DNA from: Gemmatimonadota bacterium
GTDB lineage: Bacteria > Gemmatimonadota > Gemmatimonadetes > Longimicrobiales > Gaopeijiaceae
Reading direction: 5' to 3'
Length of the DNA: 64,000 nt
Assembly (NCBI GenBank): GCA_022822325.1
Contig: JAJEBW010000018.1
Location: 332,844 to 396,843, forward strand
Shown here piece by piece: positions 33,826 through 43,247 of the stretch (within the stretch, counting starts at the first letter, position 1; the number at the start of each line of letters is the position of its first letter). A program made the position numbers and the translations under genes. The notes under the pieces were generated by a model. The model saw only the letters and a list, made by a program, of their open reading frames with translations, did no database searches and was not told the DNA's origin.

Positions 33826-35232
33826 CTAAGGGAGGACCGGGCAGGGCTCACCGGGCGGATTCAGAACCTCGTAGTAGTATCCCATCACGGCTTCGTCGCT
33901 GCTGAAGTCGCCGCGGAAGGCCTGCGCCACATCCCGGTCCGGAGCGGTGATCTGGATTTCGGTGGTTCCGAGCTCCGCGCCGTCCATGCCGTTGAAGTGG
34001 ACCCGGACGACGATGCTCTCGCCGGCGTCCACGCACACGTTGACGAACTCGCCGACGATCGAGGCGCCCCCGCTGCTGGGCTGAAGCTGGCTGCTCGCGA
34101 GATGGAACTGCAGCGCCTCGCCCCGGTTGTAGATATCGGTGGCCTCCTCGCTGGTGCCGGCGTCGAGGAGCGCCCGGGCGAGGATCGTGTAGCTGTCCTT
34201 GTTCCACTCGTCGAGCTCCTGGAGCTGGCGCGCGACCGGAACCAGCTCCTCCCATGCCTGGGCCTCGAAGAGCGACTGCGCCCAGTTGAAGACCGCGTCG
34301 CGGTTTTCGGGGGCGATCTCGGCGACGTGGCGGAAGGCCTCGGCGGCGCGGTCGAAGACTTCGGCCTGGTAGAGTCCGATGCCGATGTTCATGTATTCGC
34401 GGAGGCCGAGCTCCTCGGCCGCCTCCAGGAGCTCGTCGTAGATCGACTGCGCCTCGGCCGGCTTGCCCGCCATCGAGAGGACGCTCGCCAGATTGGAGCG
34501 CGCCGGAACGTCGGTCGGATTGTCGGCGATGTATTCGCGCCAGGCGGCCTCGGCCTCGTCGAAGCGCTCCGCGCTGGCCAGGAGGGTGGCCCGGTTGGAG
34601 ATCACCGTGGCCTCGCGTTCGCGCCATCCGGCAGCGGTGGCGCTGTCCGCCGTGGCGGTGGCCGGACCCCGGATGACCTCCAGCGCGGCGGCGTAGGCGT
34701 CGATGGCGTCGTCCAGGCGGCCGGCGTTGTTGTAGCTGACGCCCAGATTGATGAGCGCCTCCGGACGCTGCCGCGGGAAGATCGCCTCGGCCGACTCGAG
34801 GAGCGCGATCCCGGCCTCGTTGTCTCCGGCGTCCAGCGGTACGATCGCTTCGTTGAAGAGGTCGATCCAGGCCCGTTCGCGCTCGACGCGGATGTCCTGT
34901 TCGTAGGCCGCGTACCGTTCGAGGGCGCGGTTCAGCAGGGTGTCCGCGGCGGAGTAGTCCCCCAGCCCGATCTGCGCCCGCCCGGCCAGGAAGTAGCCCA
35001 GCGCATTGGCGGTGTCGTTGGCGATCGCGTTGAGGGCGGCGTCGAGCGCCTCGCTGTAGCGTTCCGGCATCCCGAGGGTCTCGGCCTGGGTGAGGAAGAG
35101 CTCGGCGCTGCGGGTGAGGTCGTTCTCGTCGGGAGCCCCTGGCGCCCCGCCTCCGCCTCCGCCCGAAGCGCATCCGGAGGCTGCGAGAATCCCGGCGGTG
35201 GAAAGCGCGATTGCGAAGCTGGATCTGGTCAC
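33826..35232 (-). CDS. TPR lipoprotein
   Basis: A 468-residue lipoprotein: signal SSFAIALSTAGILAASGC with the lipid cysteine at about residue 20, a Gly-rich linker, then many TPR units (for example ALINLGVSYNNAGRLDDAID and ARSNLASVLSMAGKPAEAQS), and a C-terminal beta-rich domain of about 90 residues. The GTG at 35232 is chosen for its AAGGAGAAGG Shine-Dalgarno and because it places the signal peptide at the N-terminus. Role unknown; TPR lipoproteins of this size often help assemble outer-membrane complexes. It sits 45 bases upstream of tRNA-Gly. Confidence 0.8.
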   Translation of the reverse strand: MTRSSFAIALSTAGILAASGCASGGGGGGAPGAPDENDLTRSAELFLTQAETLGMPERYSEALDAALNAIANDTANALGYFLAGRAQIGLGDYSAADTLLNRALERYAAYEQDIRVERERAWIDLFNEAIVPLDAGDNEAGIALLESAEAIFPRQRPEALINLGVSYNNAGRLDDAIDAYAAALEVIRGPATATADSATAAGWREREATVISNRATLLASAERFDEAEAAWREYIADNPTDVPARSNLASVLSMAGKPAEAQSIYDELLEAAEELGLREYMNIGIGLYQAEVFDRAAEAFRHVAEIAPENRDAVFNWAQSLFEAQAWEELVPVARQLQELDEWNKDSYTILARALLDAGTSEEATDIYNRGEALQFHLASSQLQPSSGGASIVGEFVNVCVDAGESIVVRVHFNGMDGAELGTTEIQITAPDRDVAQAFRGDFSSDEAVMGYYYEVLNPPGEPCPVLP

Positions 35233-35401
35233 GGCACCTTCTCCTTGGAGAGTTTTCCGGGTTGCAGGCGACCCGGGAGGAATGCAGGATCCGCCCGCGA
35301 GACCCCCTGCGACAAGCTGCAAATCTATCGGCGGTGGGAAGCGCGGTCAAAACCCGCCGTCCCCCCGCCGCCGTCCGGCCCGCCGCCGCCGGGCGGAGAG
35401 G

Positions 35402-37291
35402 CTACCCCGGTCCGTCCTTCAGATGGTCCAGAATCCGGGCGCCCATGCCCTCGCTGAAGCCGGGAACGCGGCCGATCTCCGCGGCCGAGGCCTCGCGCAC
35501 CCCGCGCACCGATCCGAAGCGGGAGAGGAGCGCCTGCTGCCGCCGGGGCCCGATCCCCGGAATTTCGCCCAGCCGGGAACGGACGGTGCGGCGTCCCCTC
35601 AGCTTGCGGTTGTAGCGCAGGGCGAAGCGGTGCGCCTCGTCGCGGATCCGTTGCAGGAGATGCAGGGCGGGCGCGGAGCGCGGAATGCGAATTCCGGTTG
35701 CGTCCCCGGGACGAAAGACGGTCTCTTCGCGCTTGGCGAGGGCGGCGAGGGCGATGCCTTCGATCTCCAGCTCGCGGACGGCCCTGGCCGCGGCGGCAAG
35801 CTGTCCCTTCCCCCCATCCACCACCGCCAGATCCGGAAGCCGTCGCCCCTCCCGCTCCAACCGGCCCAGATGGCGGCCGACGGCCTCCTCCATCGAGCGG
35901 TAGTCGTCGTTCCCCCAACCGCCCCGAATTCGCATGTGCCGGTAGCCGCTCTTCTCCGGCGCGCCATTCAGGAAGGCGACCGCGCCCGCCACCACTTCGG
36001 TCCCCTGCGTGTGCGAGACGTCGAAGCCGACGATCAGGCGGGGCACCACCTTGAGCCGCAGGCGCTCCTGAATCTCGTAGAGGGCGTCGTCGGCGCCGGG
36101 CCGCGGACCCCCGCCCTGCCGCACGCGTTCGTCGAGGGCGCGGCGCGCATTCGCCGTGGCAAGCTCGACCAGACGCACCTTGGCGCCCCGCTTCGGAATG
36201 TGCAGCGCCACCCGGCGTCCGGCCCGTTCGCCGAGGATCTCCTCGACCAGCGCCCGGTCGGGGAAGTCGCCCGGCAGGAGGATTTCGCGCGGGAGGTCGT
36301 CGTTGCGGTCGCGGGGCCCCGAGAGCCAGATGTGAGCCACGGCGCGCGCCAGGAGCTCGCGGACGGGGGACTCCTCCGCTCCGGCGATCGTGTGATGGTC
36401 GCGCCCGATCAGCACGCCCTTCCGGATGCGCAGGGTGGTCGCCACCGCCAGCGTTCCGTCGCGGGCCAGCCCAACCACGTCCTGGTCGCCTCCGCCCACC
36501 CGCTGCACCCGCTGCCGCTTCGCGATTCCATCCAGCCCGGCGATGACGTCCCGCCAGGCGGCGGCCCGCTCGAAGTCCATGGCGGCGGCCGCGTTGCGCA
36601 TCTCTTCCTCCGCCTCTGCCTGAAGTGCGCCCACCTCGCCGGAGAGCGCCCGGATCACCTTCTTCACCTTTTCGCGGTAGTCTTCCTCCGACTGAAGCCC
36701 GACGCAGGGAGCCGCGCACCGCCCGATGTGATGGTCCAGGCAGGGACGCGCCGGCCTCTCCCGTGGAAGGTTGTAGCGGCAGGAGCGAATGCCGTGGTTG
36801 CGCAGGAGGATCTCCAGGGCGCCGCGCACCCGTCCCACGCCGGTGTAGGGCCCGAAGTAGCGCGACCCGTCCTGGCGGATCCGCCGGGTGAGATGGATGC
36901 GGGGGAAGGGTTCGCCCACGGTGACGCGGATGCAGGGATAGCGCTTGTCGTCGCGGAGCTGAAGGTTGAAGCGGGGTTGGTGCTCCTTGATGAGATTGGC
37001 CTCGAGGATGAGGGCCTCGGCCTCGGAGCCGACCACCAGAGTCTCCACCGCCCCCGTTCGGCGGGCGAGTTCGCGGATGCGAAGCGGGGCGCCCTTCGCC
37101 CGCGACAGATAGGAACGGACCCGGTGGCGCAGCGACTTCGCCTTGCCCACATAGAGGATCTCGCCGTCGTCGCTCCGCAGCAGATAGACGCCCGGATCGG
37201 TGGGCAGTTCGCCCACCCGCGCCGCCTCGAAGGGAAGCGCGTTTCGCAGCGCTCGTCCGGCCCCGCGGCGGCGACGGTCGGTGGAGGGCAT
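35402..37291 (-). CDS. uvrC: Excinuclease ABC subunit C
   Basis: A 629-residue UvrC, which makes both incisions in nucleotide excision repair. The N-terminal GIY-YIG nuclease reads DPGVYLLRSDDGEILYVGKA; the UvrB-binding UVR motif is AMDFERAAAWRDVIAGL near residue 230; the RNase H-like C-nuclease includes VGFDVSHTQGTEVV and VVDGGKGQL; two helix-hairpin-helix units close the protein (LGEIPGIGPRRQQALL). Length is usual. There is no clear Shine-Dalgarno before the ATG at 37291, 37 bases after the murJ stop. Confidence 0.96.
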   Translation of the reverse strand: MPSTDRRRRGAGRALRNALPFEAARVGELPTDPGVYLLRSDDGEILYVGKAKSLRHRVRSYLSRAKGAPLRIRELARRTGAVETLVVGSEAEALILEANLIKEHQPRFNLQLRDDKRYPCIRVTVGEPFPRIHLTRRIRQDGSRYFGPYTGVGRVRGALEILLRNHGIRSCRYNLPRERPARPCLDHHIGRCAAPCVGLQSEEDYREKVKKVIRALSGEVGALQAEAEEEMRNAAAAMDFERAAAWRDVIAGLDGIAKRQRVQRVGGGDQDVVGLARDGTLAVATTLRIRKGVLIGRDHHTIAGAEESPVRELLARAVAHIWLSGPRDRNDDLPREILLPGDFPDRALVEEILGERAGRRVALHIPKRGAKVRLVELATANARRALDERVRQGGGPRPGADDALYEIQERLRLKVVPRLIVGFDVSHTQGTEVVAGAVAFLNGAPEKSGYRHMRIRGGWGNDDYRSMEEAVGRHLGRLEREGRRLPDLAVVDGGKGQLAAAARAVRELEIEGIALAALAKREETVFRPGDATGIRIPRSAPALHLLQRIRDEAHRFALRYNRKLRGRRTVRSRLGEIPGIGPRRQQALLSRFGSVRGVREASAAEIGRVPGFSEGMGARILDHLKDGPG

Positions 37292-37328
37292 TCCGCGGGT
37301 TCAGCCCGGCCGAACTGCGAAGGATGGG

Positions 37329-38951
37329 CTAACGGGCATCGGGGGGATCCTTCCGTGGCCGGTGGCGCCAACGACCGAGCCGGGCCCGGATCCGCAGCGG
37401 GGAGACATCCAGCGCCTCGGCGAGGACGAGGTAGACGATCCCGAAGGGGAGCAGCGCCGCGAGGGTGGCGACAAGGGGGTGGGGGGCGGGGAGGAGGGCG
37501 CGGGCGAGAATTCCGGCCGGAACCGCCGGTACGGTCGCGACCAGGGTGCGGATCGCCGCCTGCCAGGGAATCGTCCCGCCCTTGATCCTGCGGCCCAGCG
37601 CGCGCGCCAGGAGGACGACCTCCAGCCAGGCCCCCGCCGTGGTTCCGAGCGCCAGTCCCACCGCCCCCATGCGGAATCCCCCGGCCGTCCATTGGTCCAG
37701 CGGGCGCATCAGAAGAAAGCCGGCGGCGACCGAAAGCCCGATCCGCAACCATGCGATGCGGGCCGGGGTGCGGGTGTCCCCCAGGGCGTGGAAGGCCGAA
37801 GCGAGGATGCGCGAGCTCCCGGAGGCGGGCAGTCCGAGGGCGTAGGCGCCCAGCGCGAATCCCACCGCCGCCGCCAGCCCCGCGCCGAACTCGCCCGTCG
37901 GAAACAGCCGCAGGATGGCGGTGACTTCGGTCCCGAAGGCGAGGTAGGCCGCCGCCGAGGGGATCATCCAGAAGAGGAGCCGCGCCACCGCGTCCCGGGT
38001 CCGTCTTCGCACCGCCCCCACCGGCCCCGGCCCGTCGCGCGCCAGCTCGGGAAGCTCGGCCGCTGCGATCGACATCCCGAAGAGCGAGATTGGCAAGATG
38101 TGGAGCGTCTGCGCGTAGCCCAGGATGGAGAGGGCTCCGGTGGCCAGAAGCGACGCCATCATCCCCTCCGCCAGCGCGCTCAGATTCACGGCTCCCCGCG
38201 CCGCCGCCACCGGCACGAAGTTGCGGATCACCCGGCGCACCGGCTCAAGCCCGCGACCCAGCGAGGGAACCATTCCCCGGAGATGGGGCGCCGCAAAGGG
38301 AAGCTGGAAGAGAAGTTGCAGTGCGCCGCCGGTCAGCGCTCCCCAGGCCATCGCCATGAGGAGACCGGTTCCGGCCAGTCCGCGCCAGGCGGCGGCCGCC
38401 AACGCCGTCACGATCGCGAGATTCCAGAGCGCCGGCGCGACGTAGGAGACGAAGAAGCGACGGTGGCTGTTGAGGATGCCGAGCGCCCAGGCCGAGACGA
38501 CCAGGAAAGCGGTCATGGGGAAGAGAAGAGGAAGGATCGCCGCCAGGATCTCCGCGCGCCCGTCGTCCGCGACCGTGAAGCCCGGCGCGATGACTCTGCC
38601 GACCAGCGGCGCCGTCCAGGCCCCGATCGCCGCGAGCGCACCGCCAACGAGGCAGAGGATTCCCAGAATCGCTCCCGCCACCCGGGCCGCTTCCCGCTCG
38701 CGTCCCTCTTCCAGCAGCCGCACATAGACGGGAATGAAGGATGCGCTCAGCGCCCCCTCCCCCAGGAGATTCTGGATCACATTGGGAATCTTGAGACCGA
38801 CCCGCCAGGCGTCGGCGTGCGCCCCCGCCCCGAAGAAGTAGCCGAGCGCGTTCTCCCGAACCAGCCCCAGGACCCGGCTGACGAGGATTCCAGCCGCGAC
38901 CCGGAATGCCGCCAGCCGCTTCCCCCGCGAGTCAGGAGCCCTTGCGGACAT
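37329..38951 (-). CDS. murJ: Lipid II flippase MurJ (MviN)
   Basis: A 540-residue multi-spanning membrane protein of the MOP superfamily that flips lipid II for peptidoglycan synthesis. Family motifs are GILVSRVLGLVRENALGYFFG at the start, FRVGLKIPN-like (WRVGLKIPNVIQNLLGEGAL), SASFIPVY, and the helix with FGMSIAAAELPEL. I chose the ATG at 38951, which overlaps the stop of the upstream small coiled-coil gene by 20 bases; an ATG five codons upstream is possible. Followed by uvrC. Confidence 0.95.
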   Translation of the reverse strand: MSARAPDSRGKRLAAFRVAAGILVSRVLGLVRENALGYFFGAGAHADAWRVGLKIPNVIQNLLGEGALSASFIPVYVRLLEEGREREAARVAGAILGILCLVGGALAAIGAWTAPLVGRVIAPGFTVADDGRAEILAAILPLLFPMTAFLVVSAWALGILNSHRRFFVSYVAPALWNLAIVTALAAAAWRGLAGTGLLMAMAWGALTGGALQLLFQLPFAAPHLRGMVPSLGRGLEPVRRVIRNFVPVAAARGAVNLSALAEGMMASLLATGALSILGYAQTLHILPISLFGMSIAAAELPELARDGPGPVGAVRRRTRDAVARLLFWMIPSAAAYLAFGTEVTAILRLFPTGEFGAGLAAAVGFALGAYALGLPASGSSRILASAFHALGDTRTPARIAWLRIGLSVAAGFLLMRPLDQWTAGGFRMGAVGLALGTTAGAWLEVVLLARALGRRIKGGTIPWQAAIRTLVATVPAVPAGILARALLPAPHPLVATLAALLPFGIVYLVLAEALDVSPLRIRARLGRWRHRPRKDPPDAR

Positions 38952-39213
38952 GGCCGGACCGTCCATCGGCGCCCGACCGTTCCTCCAGGAGCTTCTGCAG
39001 GAACTGGCTCTCCTCCTCGAGGCGGTGGACATCGTCCGACAATCGCTCCACCTCGCCCTCCAGGAAGGTCATCCGTTCATGAAGTCCCGTCTCGCCGCCC
39101 AGCTTCCGCCGCCGCCGCTCGAGACGCCTCGCGAGGGCCTTCCCCAGATCGGAATCCAGGAAGATCGCCAGAATCGGAATCATCAGCGCCAGAACAACAA
39201 TCGAGATCCACAT
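38932..39213 (-). CDS. Small membrane-anchored coiled-coil protein (PspB-like architecture)
   Basis: A 93-residue protein: one N-terminal transmembrane helix (WISIVVLALMIPILAIFL), a basic patch (RRLERRRRKL), then a heptad-rich coiled coil (about residues 48-80, MTFLEGEVERLSDDVHRLEE) and a charged tail. The architecture is like PspB of the phage-shock response, but sequence similarity is too slight to name it. It sits between bshC (stop 10 bases away) and murJ, overlapping murJ by 20 bases, so it is probably translated with them. Its real role is unknown. Confidence 0.7.
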   Translation of the reverse strand: MWISIVVLALMIPILAIFLDSDLGKALARRLERRRRKLGGETGLHERMTFLEGEVERLSDDVHRLEEESQFLQKLLEERSGADGRSGHVRKGS

Positions 39214-39223
39214 GGAGGGTATC

Positions 39224-40807
39224 CTACGGCGTTGGCGGGAGCGGTTCCACCCGGGTCTCCTCCCGCGCCATGGCGACGAAGTCGCCGCCGTAGCGCACGA
39301 GGTACTGAAAGGGGCCAAGAACCCGGTCCTGAGGCTTCCCGGCCGGCCAGAGGTGGCGTTGCGCCCGGAAAAGCTGGCTCCAGGTGATTTCGTTCCGCCG
39401 CTTGACCGCCCGCACCACCTTCTTCTGCAGGACGCCCAGCGCGCCCAGTCCGGCGTTGCGCGCCCGGGCGACGGCGCCGGCAAGAACGGGGTCGATCTCC
39501 GCCGCGACCGGATTCAGCTCCGCGGCGTGGTTGCGCACCGCCATCCGCCACCGCTCCAGGGCCTCTCCCGCATCATCCGGAACCTGGTCGAGCGCGAAGC
39601 GTCCCAGCGAGCGGGAACCCGGCTTCACCTCGTCGATCGCCAGGCCGTGCTTCCTCAGGATCCGCGCCATCCGCGTCTCGACCACCACCAGCGAGGCGCG
39701 CGGGGCCACCACCGGCATCCCGAGCCCGTGCCGCGCGAAGAGGCCGCCCGTCTGCGCGAAGTAGGCCAGCTCTCCGGGTCCGCCGACGTAGGCGAGGTTG
39801 GGGAAGAGAAAGCTCTCGACCACGGGGCGCAGCAACACATTCGGCGAGAGCCGGTCCATGGTTTCCAGCACCCGTTCCCGCGCGACGGAGGCGCCGGTGC
39901 GACGAAGCGTCAGCCTGCCCTCCCGGCGCTGAAGCCGGTCGCGGCCCGCCCCCGATTCCACGAAGAGATTCGCCGCGCCGGGGATCAGCGGAACCTGCAG
40001 GGGATAGCCCAGTCGCTGCAGCCGGTCTCCGCACTCCCGCAGCGCCTCTTCCGATGCCCGGGGATCCACGACCTCGGCGCGCAGAAGGGGTCGCGAGAGC
40101 CGCTTGAGCTCCGGATCGGCGGCGTCGACGATTCCCAGCGGCAGATCGCCGAGCAGCGCGGCCAGAAGATCCCCGAAGGCGGATGCCATCGTGGCGTCCG
40201 GGGCGTAACAGGTGCGCGCCAGCTCCATCCAGCGATCGCGAAATTCATTGGCGGGAAGGGACCGGGCCAGGCGGTCGAGGGCTTCGAGCACGGGGGGGCC
40301 GAGGGGGATTCGGGCCAGACTCCGCGGCGGATCGGGGGGCGCGGTCTCCAGGGCGATCTTCCGAAGTTCGTTGGCGGTGTCGATCAGGTGGGACCGGTTG
40401 GCCTCCCTCCAGTCGTGGTCCTCCGACGCGATCCAGAAGAGCGGCATGACCGGACGCCCCAGATGGGCGGCCAGCGTCTTTGCCAGATGGACTGCGGTCA
40501 GCGCCTTGTAGAGGCTGTAGAGAGGACCTCCGAAGAGACCCGGCTGCTGCCCCGTGGTGACGAAGAGGCCGCGGCCGGCGACCACCCGGGCGAGGAGCTC
40601 CCGCGCGGCCCTGCCCGTGGGCCGAACGACCGGTTCCAGGCGAGCCAGCGCCGCCTCCGAAAGGCGGTCCTCCAGTTGCGCGGCCCGCCGAGTGTAGCTC
40701 TCGATCCGGAAGGGCGATCCCGCAAAGAAGGACGCCGCTTCGTCGCGGCCGGCCAGGTAGTCGCGGACCAGCGCCGGTCCGCCCAGGGGCCTCCTCTCGA
40801 GGTGCAT
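39224..40807 (-). CDS. bshC: Bacillithiol biosynthesis cysteine-adding enzyme
   Basis: A 527-residue BshC, the putative ligase that adds cysteine to glucosaminyl-malate to make bacillithiol, a low-molecular-weight thiol. Diagnostic motifs are VTTGQQPGLFGGPLYSLYKA and MPLFWIASEDHDWREAN, and later FFPNLAYVGGPGELAYFAQ-like sequence (FLFPNLAYVGGPGELAYFAQ). Length is near the usual 540. No bshA or bshB is in the window. Bacillithiol is best known from Firmicutes, so its presence in an LPS-bearing organism is notable, although bsh genes are also known in other phyla. Confidence 0.95.
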   Translation of the reverse strand: MHLERRPLGGPALVRDYLAGRDEAASFFAGSPFRIESYTRRAAQLEDRLSEAALARLEPVVRPTGRAARELLARVVAGRGLFVTTGQQPGLFGGPLYSLYKALTAVHLAKTLAAHLGRPVMPLFWIASEDHDWREANRSHLIDTANELRKIALETAPPDPPRSLARIPLGPPVLEALDRLARSLPANEFRDRWMELARTCYAPDATMASAFGDLLAALLGDLPLGIVDAADPELKRLSRPLLRAEVVDPRASEEALRECGDRLQRLGYPLQVPLIPGAANLFVESGAGRDRLQRREGRLTLRRTGASVARERVLETMDRLSPNVLLRPVVESFLFPNLAYVGGPGELAYFAQTGGLFARHGLGMPVVAPRASLVVVETRMARILRKHGLAIDEVKPGSRSLGRFALDQVPDDAGEALERWRMAVRNHAAELNPVAAEIDPVLAGAVARARNAGLGALGVLQKKVVRAVKRRNEITWSQLFRAQRHLWPAGKPQDRVLGPFQYLVRYGGDFVAMAREETRVEPLPPTP

Positions 40808-40852
40808 CGCGATCCCGTCCCCCGCTACCGGCGCACCGCCGCTCGCGCCCCG

Positions 40853-41665
40853 CTACCCGGCATTCGCCAGAAAGACGCAACGGGGCGACTGGGCGGAGAG
40901 CGCGCTGCGGTCGTATCCGCCATAGCGCGGCCCGGGCTCCAAACGGGCCTCGGCGAGCATCGCGGCCAGCTCCGCGGGACGGTACATCCGCACCCGTTCC
41001 ACGAAGTTGCGCGAAGGTGCGCCGCCCGGTCCGGAAATGGTGATTCTCTTCTCCACGATTCGTCCGCCCTCGGCCAGCCGTCGTTCCTGCAGGACCTCCA
41101 TCCCCGAGACGACGCGGCGGTCCCGCTCGCGCAGATTGGCCTCGACCTGATCGGCGTTCAGAAAGTCGAGGAGGAACCAGCCGCCGGTGCGCAGCACTCG
41201 GCGAACCTCCCCCAGCACTCCGCGGTCGTCGTCTTCGTCGGCAAAATAACCAAAGGAGGTGAAGTATGAGGTGACGACCTGGAATGAGCCGGCGCGGAAG
41301 GGGATGCGTCGCATGTCGGCCCGGACCAGGGCGGCTTCCCTGGCCGTCGCGCGGGCGGCCCGGAGGAGGGGCGGCGACAGATCGAGGCCGGCGGTTCGGT
41401 ATCCCGCGCGGCGGAGCTCGGCCAGGTGTCGTCCGGCGCCGCAGGCGAGATCGAGAATTCGCGCACCGGGCGCCACGGCGGTCGCGTCCTTCAGCAGCGC
41501 AACCGCCTGGCGCGCCTCGATCCGGTTGCGGTGGGGGTAGAGCGCCAGGTACTCGCGTCCGAACCAGCGGCGAAACCAGTCGGAGGCGACGTTGCCGGAG
41601 ACCGCGGGCATGCCCGGATCCGCCGGTCGGTTCGCCTGGCGCGGCGACTTCCCGCGATCCTTCAT
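40853..41665 (-). CDS. Class I SAM-dependent methyltransferase
   Basis: A 270-residue methyltransferase. Motif I ILDLACGAGRHLAELRRAG binds SAM; TAGLDLSPPLL is the acidic-loop strand, ADMRRIPF and VLRTGGWFLLDFLN follow the standard Rossmann order. No substrate-specific motif is recognisable. The start ATGA overlaps rlmH. Between rlmH and bshC it is likely co-transcribed with them. It could act on a small molecule, RNA or a lipid. Confidence 0.88.
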   Translation of the reverse strand: MKDRGKSPRQANRPADPGMPAVSGNVASDWFRRWFGREYLALYPHRNRIEARQAVALLKDATAVAPGARILDLACGAGRHLAELRRAGYRTAGLDLSPPLLRAARATAREAALVRADMRRIPFRAGSFQVVTSYFTSFGYFADEDDDRGVLGEVRRVLRTGGWFLLDFLNADQVEANLRERDRRVVSGMEVLQERRLAEGGRIVEKRITISGPGGAPSRNFVERVRMYRPAELAAMLAEARLEPGPRYGGYDRSALSAQSPRCVFLANAG

Positions 41666-42129
41666 TCGTTCCCCTTGTGATAGGGTTCGTTTCTCAGAAT
41701 CGTCCCCGCCCGGTAGAGCTGTTCCGCGAGCGCCAGACGGGCCAGGTCGTGGGGGAAGGTAAGGGAGGAGAGGGAGAGAGAAAGATCGCATTCGCCTCTC
41801 AGCGATGGGTCGAGGCCGAAGGCGCCGCCCACGATGAAGTGGACGCCCCGTTCGGGTCCGACGAGGATTCTCTCCATCCAGCGGGCCAGCTCGAGCGAAG
41901 AGAACCGGCGGCCCTCGCGGGCGAGCGCGACGGTGAGAAAGTGGGGACGAAGGCAGGAGCGGATCGACCGGGCCTCGCGGCGCATCGCCTCCCCGCCCCC
42001 CCGCCCCCGCCCCCGCCGGACTTCGCGGATATCGAGACGCCAGTACCTCCCCGCGCGCCGTTCGTAGTCGGCGATTGCGGGAGCCAGTGGCCCCCCTGCC
42101 CTGCCCACCGCGATGATCGAGACCGTCAT
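41662..42129 (-). CDS. rlmH: 23S rRNA (pseudouridine1915-N3)-methyltransferase
   Basis: A 155-residue RlmH of the SPOUT class that methylates pseudouridine 1915 in helix 69 of 23S rRNA on assembled ribosomes. The knot region shows VHFIVGGAFGLDPSL and the C-terminus LAEQLYRAGTILRNEPYHKGN, a strong family signature. Overlaps lpxK by ATGA and the methyltransferase by ATGA. Length is standard. Confidence 0.95.
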   Translation of the reverse strand: MTVSIIAVGRAGGPLAPAIADYERRAGRYWRLDIREVRRGRGRGGGEAMRREARSIRSCLRPHFLTVALAREGRRFSSLELARWMERILVGPERGVHFIVGGAFGLDPSLRGECDLSLSLSSLTFPHDLARLALAEQLYRAGTILRNEPYHKGNE

Positions 42130-43247
42130 GGATTGCCGGCCAGAGCCAGGAGCGCCGCCTGCAAGGGAGGAGGAGGATCGCCCCGCGCCCCGAATCCCAC
42201 GACCGCGCAGCGCGTCCCCAGCTCGGGAAAGGCCCGCAGCTTCCCGGCGTCCTTCGCGGTGCAGACGATCGTGCGGCCGCCGAGCCGCGCGAGGATCGCC
42301 CCCGCGTCGCGTTCCCGGTAGCGGTGGTGATCGGGGAAGTCGAGGAGTTCGATCGAGGCGGCAGGGAGCAGGCGGACGAGGCCGCGGCGAAAGGCATGGG
42401 GTCGCGCCACCGAGCAGACCGCGAGGATGTCGCCCCGGGGGGGTGGAATCGTGCGGCCGCGAAGATCGCGCCACCCGTCCATCTCCAGCGCGGCCTCGAG
42501 AACGGGGGTGCGGGGGGCGGCGCGGCCGAGTGCGCGTCTCCAGGCGGGACCGTGATCGGCGCCCTGCCCCGTCCGGCGGGTGATCAGAACGAAATCGGCG
42601 CGCGCCGCCGCCTCGACCGGCTCCCGCCCCGGCCCCCGCGGCAACATGCGGAAGTTCGGCGAGTCCCCGGCGGCGACCAGCAGGATGTCGAGGCCGCGGC
42701 TCAGGGAGCGGTGCTGGAAGCCGTCGTCGACCAGCGCCAGCTCGAACCCCCGGGAGGCGGCCTCGCGCACGCAGCCGCTGCGGTCCCGTCCCGCCCGCAC
42801 CGCATCCGCCCCGAACCAGGCGCGGTGCAGTTCGGTCTCGTCGCCGCCGTACCCGCGCGTCACGATCGCGACGGCCACACCCCGGGCCCGCAGCCATTCC
42901 CCCAGCCAGCGCACCACCGGCGTCTTGCCGGTTCCCCCGACGGTGAGGTTCCCCACCGACGCCACCGGGATCGGGACCGGCGCCGCGGCCACCCGGTCGT
43001 GCCATCCGCTTCGCGCCCGCACGGCTCCCCGAAAGAGCGCCTCGGCGGGGGCCAGGGCCGCGTCGAGGAGATGGAGGGCGGCGCCGCCGCGGCGGCCGGA
43101 CCAGTAGGCGGACACCCAGCGGCGCGGAGCGACCGGCGCTCCCGGGGCGCGGCTCGGGCGGCGGAATCCACTCGTGGCGCTCCCGGGGATGGCCGCGGCG
43201 GAAGAATCCGGTCCGGTGGCGCGCTCCGTTCGCACGGGGCCGTTCAT
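42126..43247 (-). CDS. lpxK: Tetraacyldisaccharide 4'-kinase
   Basis: A 373-residue LpxK, the inner-membrane kinase that forms lipid IVA in lipid A synthesis. The P-loop is SVGNLTVGGTGKTPVVRWL near residue 100; VTRGYGG, LVDDGFQHRSL (catalytic Asp/His region) and FPDHHRY follow. About 45 extra, low-complexity residues precede the usual N-terminus; the ATG is kept because it overlaps lpxB (ATGA), but a later start is possible. Confidence 0.94.
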   Translation of the reverse strand: MNGPVRTERATGPDSSAAAIPGSATSGFRRPSRAPGAPVAPRRWVSAYWSGRRGGAALHLLDAALAPAEALFRGAVRARSGWHDRVAAAPVPIPVASVGNLTVGGTGKTPVVRWLGEWLRARGVAVAIVTRGYGGDETELHRAWFGADAVRAGRDRSGCVREAASRGFELALVDDGFQHRSLSRGLDILLVAAGDSPNFRMLPRGPGREPVEAAARADFVLITRRTGQGADHGPAWRRALGRAAPRTPVLEAALEMDGWRDLRGRTIPPPRGDILAVCSVARPHAFRRGLVRLLPAASIELLDFPDHHRYRERDAGAILARLGGRTIVCTAKDAGKLRAFPELGTRCAVVGFGARGDPPPPLQAALLALAGNP

